The notes under the pieces are model-generated. The model did no database searches. It had not been told where the DNA came from and saw only the letters and a list, made by a program, of their open reading frames with translations. DNA of 64,000 bases from assembly GCF_965363235.1 (NCBI RefSeq), contig NC_134843.1, positions 87,701,795 to 87,765,794 of the forward strand. The letters are read 5' to 3'. The stretch is from Mytilus galloprovincialis (Eukaryota > Mollusca > Bivalvia > Mytilida > Mytilidae). Position 1 is the first letter of the stretch, and each line of letters opens with the position of its first letter. A program made the position numbers and the translations under genes. Of this stretch, positions 63,571 through 64,000 are shown in pieces.

Positions 63571-64000
63571 TATTAGTGTTAGATAAAAGTATAATATTTT
63601 ACAATGCAACTTTTTTTCACGATCATGTATGTTAATATTTATTGTACGTGCAATAGGTCATAATTTGTAATGTAAAAACAACATAAAAAAAGTTGAATTA
63701 TTAAAATATGTTTGGAGTGTACGTATAAACTAATTCTTTAGATATGACGGGTAGATAAATTACGTGCTTTTGACATACGTACTTGGGAAAGGACAATCTT
63801 TTGGTTGCCCTCCCCATTTTTTTTCATCAAACAAACAATAATAACAGATTTTGAAAAAAGGGGGACGGCAAGAATAAAATGTCCTGCCTCCAAGTATCTA
63901 TGCCTTTTGATCTGGTCATTCTATTTCGGTTGATAATTTTGAATTTTCAACTCTCAACACTATAGCTACACTAAATATAACGGAATTTGATGAGACTGTC
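63571..64000. other. Unassigned flank
   Basis: AT-rich, no gene, repeat or splice site that I can support. Confidence 0.4.

Overview
The window is nuclear DNA of a marine bivalve, almost certainly a mytilid mussel (Mytilus or a close relative). The evidence is AT-rich sequence, long introns with GT/AG borders, and dispersed repeats I recognise from mussel genomes, such as the family ending in GAGAGTTGTCTCATTGGCAC. Coding sequence is under 10 percent of the window. Family names rest on recognition from memory; no search was run.

Layout. 1-5106: repeats and an eroded retroelement fragment (766-1197, minus). 5107-8282 plus: a complete four-exon UNC93-like membrane protein gene (508 codons). 8283-12540: repeats. 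12620-13651 minus: an uninterrupted mTERF-domain gene, best matched to mitochondrial MTERF4. 14640-15935 plus: a decayed non-LTR retrotransposon. 15935-20897: nested MITEs. 20898-60293 minus: one large gene, TBC1D32 (broad-minded, BROMI), which I assembled exon by exon. It has 34 coding exons and 3954 nt including stop, all joined in frame, giving 1317 residues and a 39.4-kb coding span. 60315-64000: its upstream region, with a hAT-type element that has an 8-bp target duplication and a possible promoter near 63.4 kb.

The three genes are not functionally linked: UNC93-like is a membrane protein, MTERF4 acts in mitochondrial ribosome biogenesis, and TBC1D32 acts in ciliogenesis and Hedgehog signalling. 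The less ordinary biology is in the TBC1D32 introns. Two exons (23 and 25) have their 5' splice sites tandemly copied (42 bp x3 and 37 bp x5). A 1.18-kb minisatellite of 22-23 bp units runs to within about 13 nt of the exon 12 acceptor. Two copies of one MITE end 11-16 nt from the donors of exons 12 and 18. Five long hairpin-forming palindromes (about 119-149 bp) with CG-rich tips lie in separate introns. Several transposons are delimited by clear target-site duplications: TTAA (piggyBac-like), GTTTGCGT (hAT), TTAGA (unclassified), and a 7-bp duplication around a short retro-insert nested in one palindrome.
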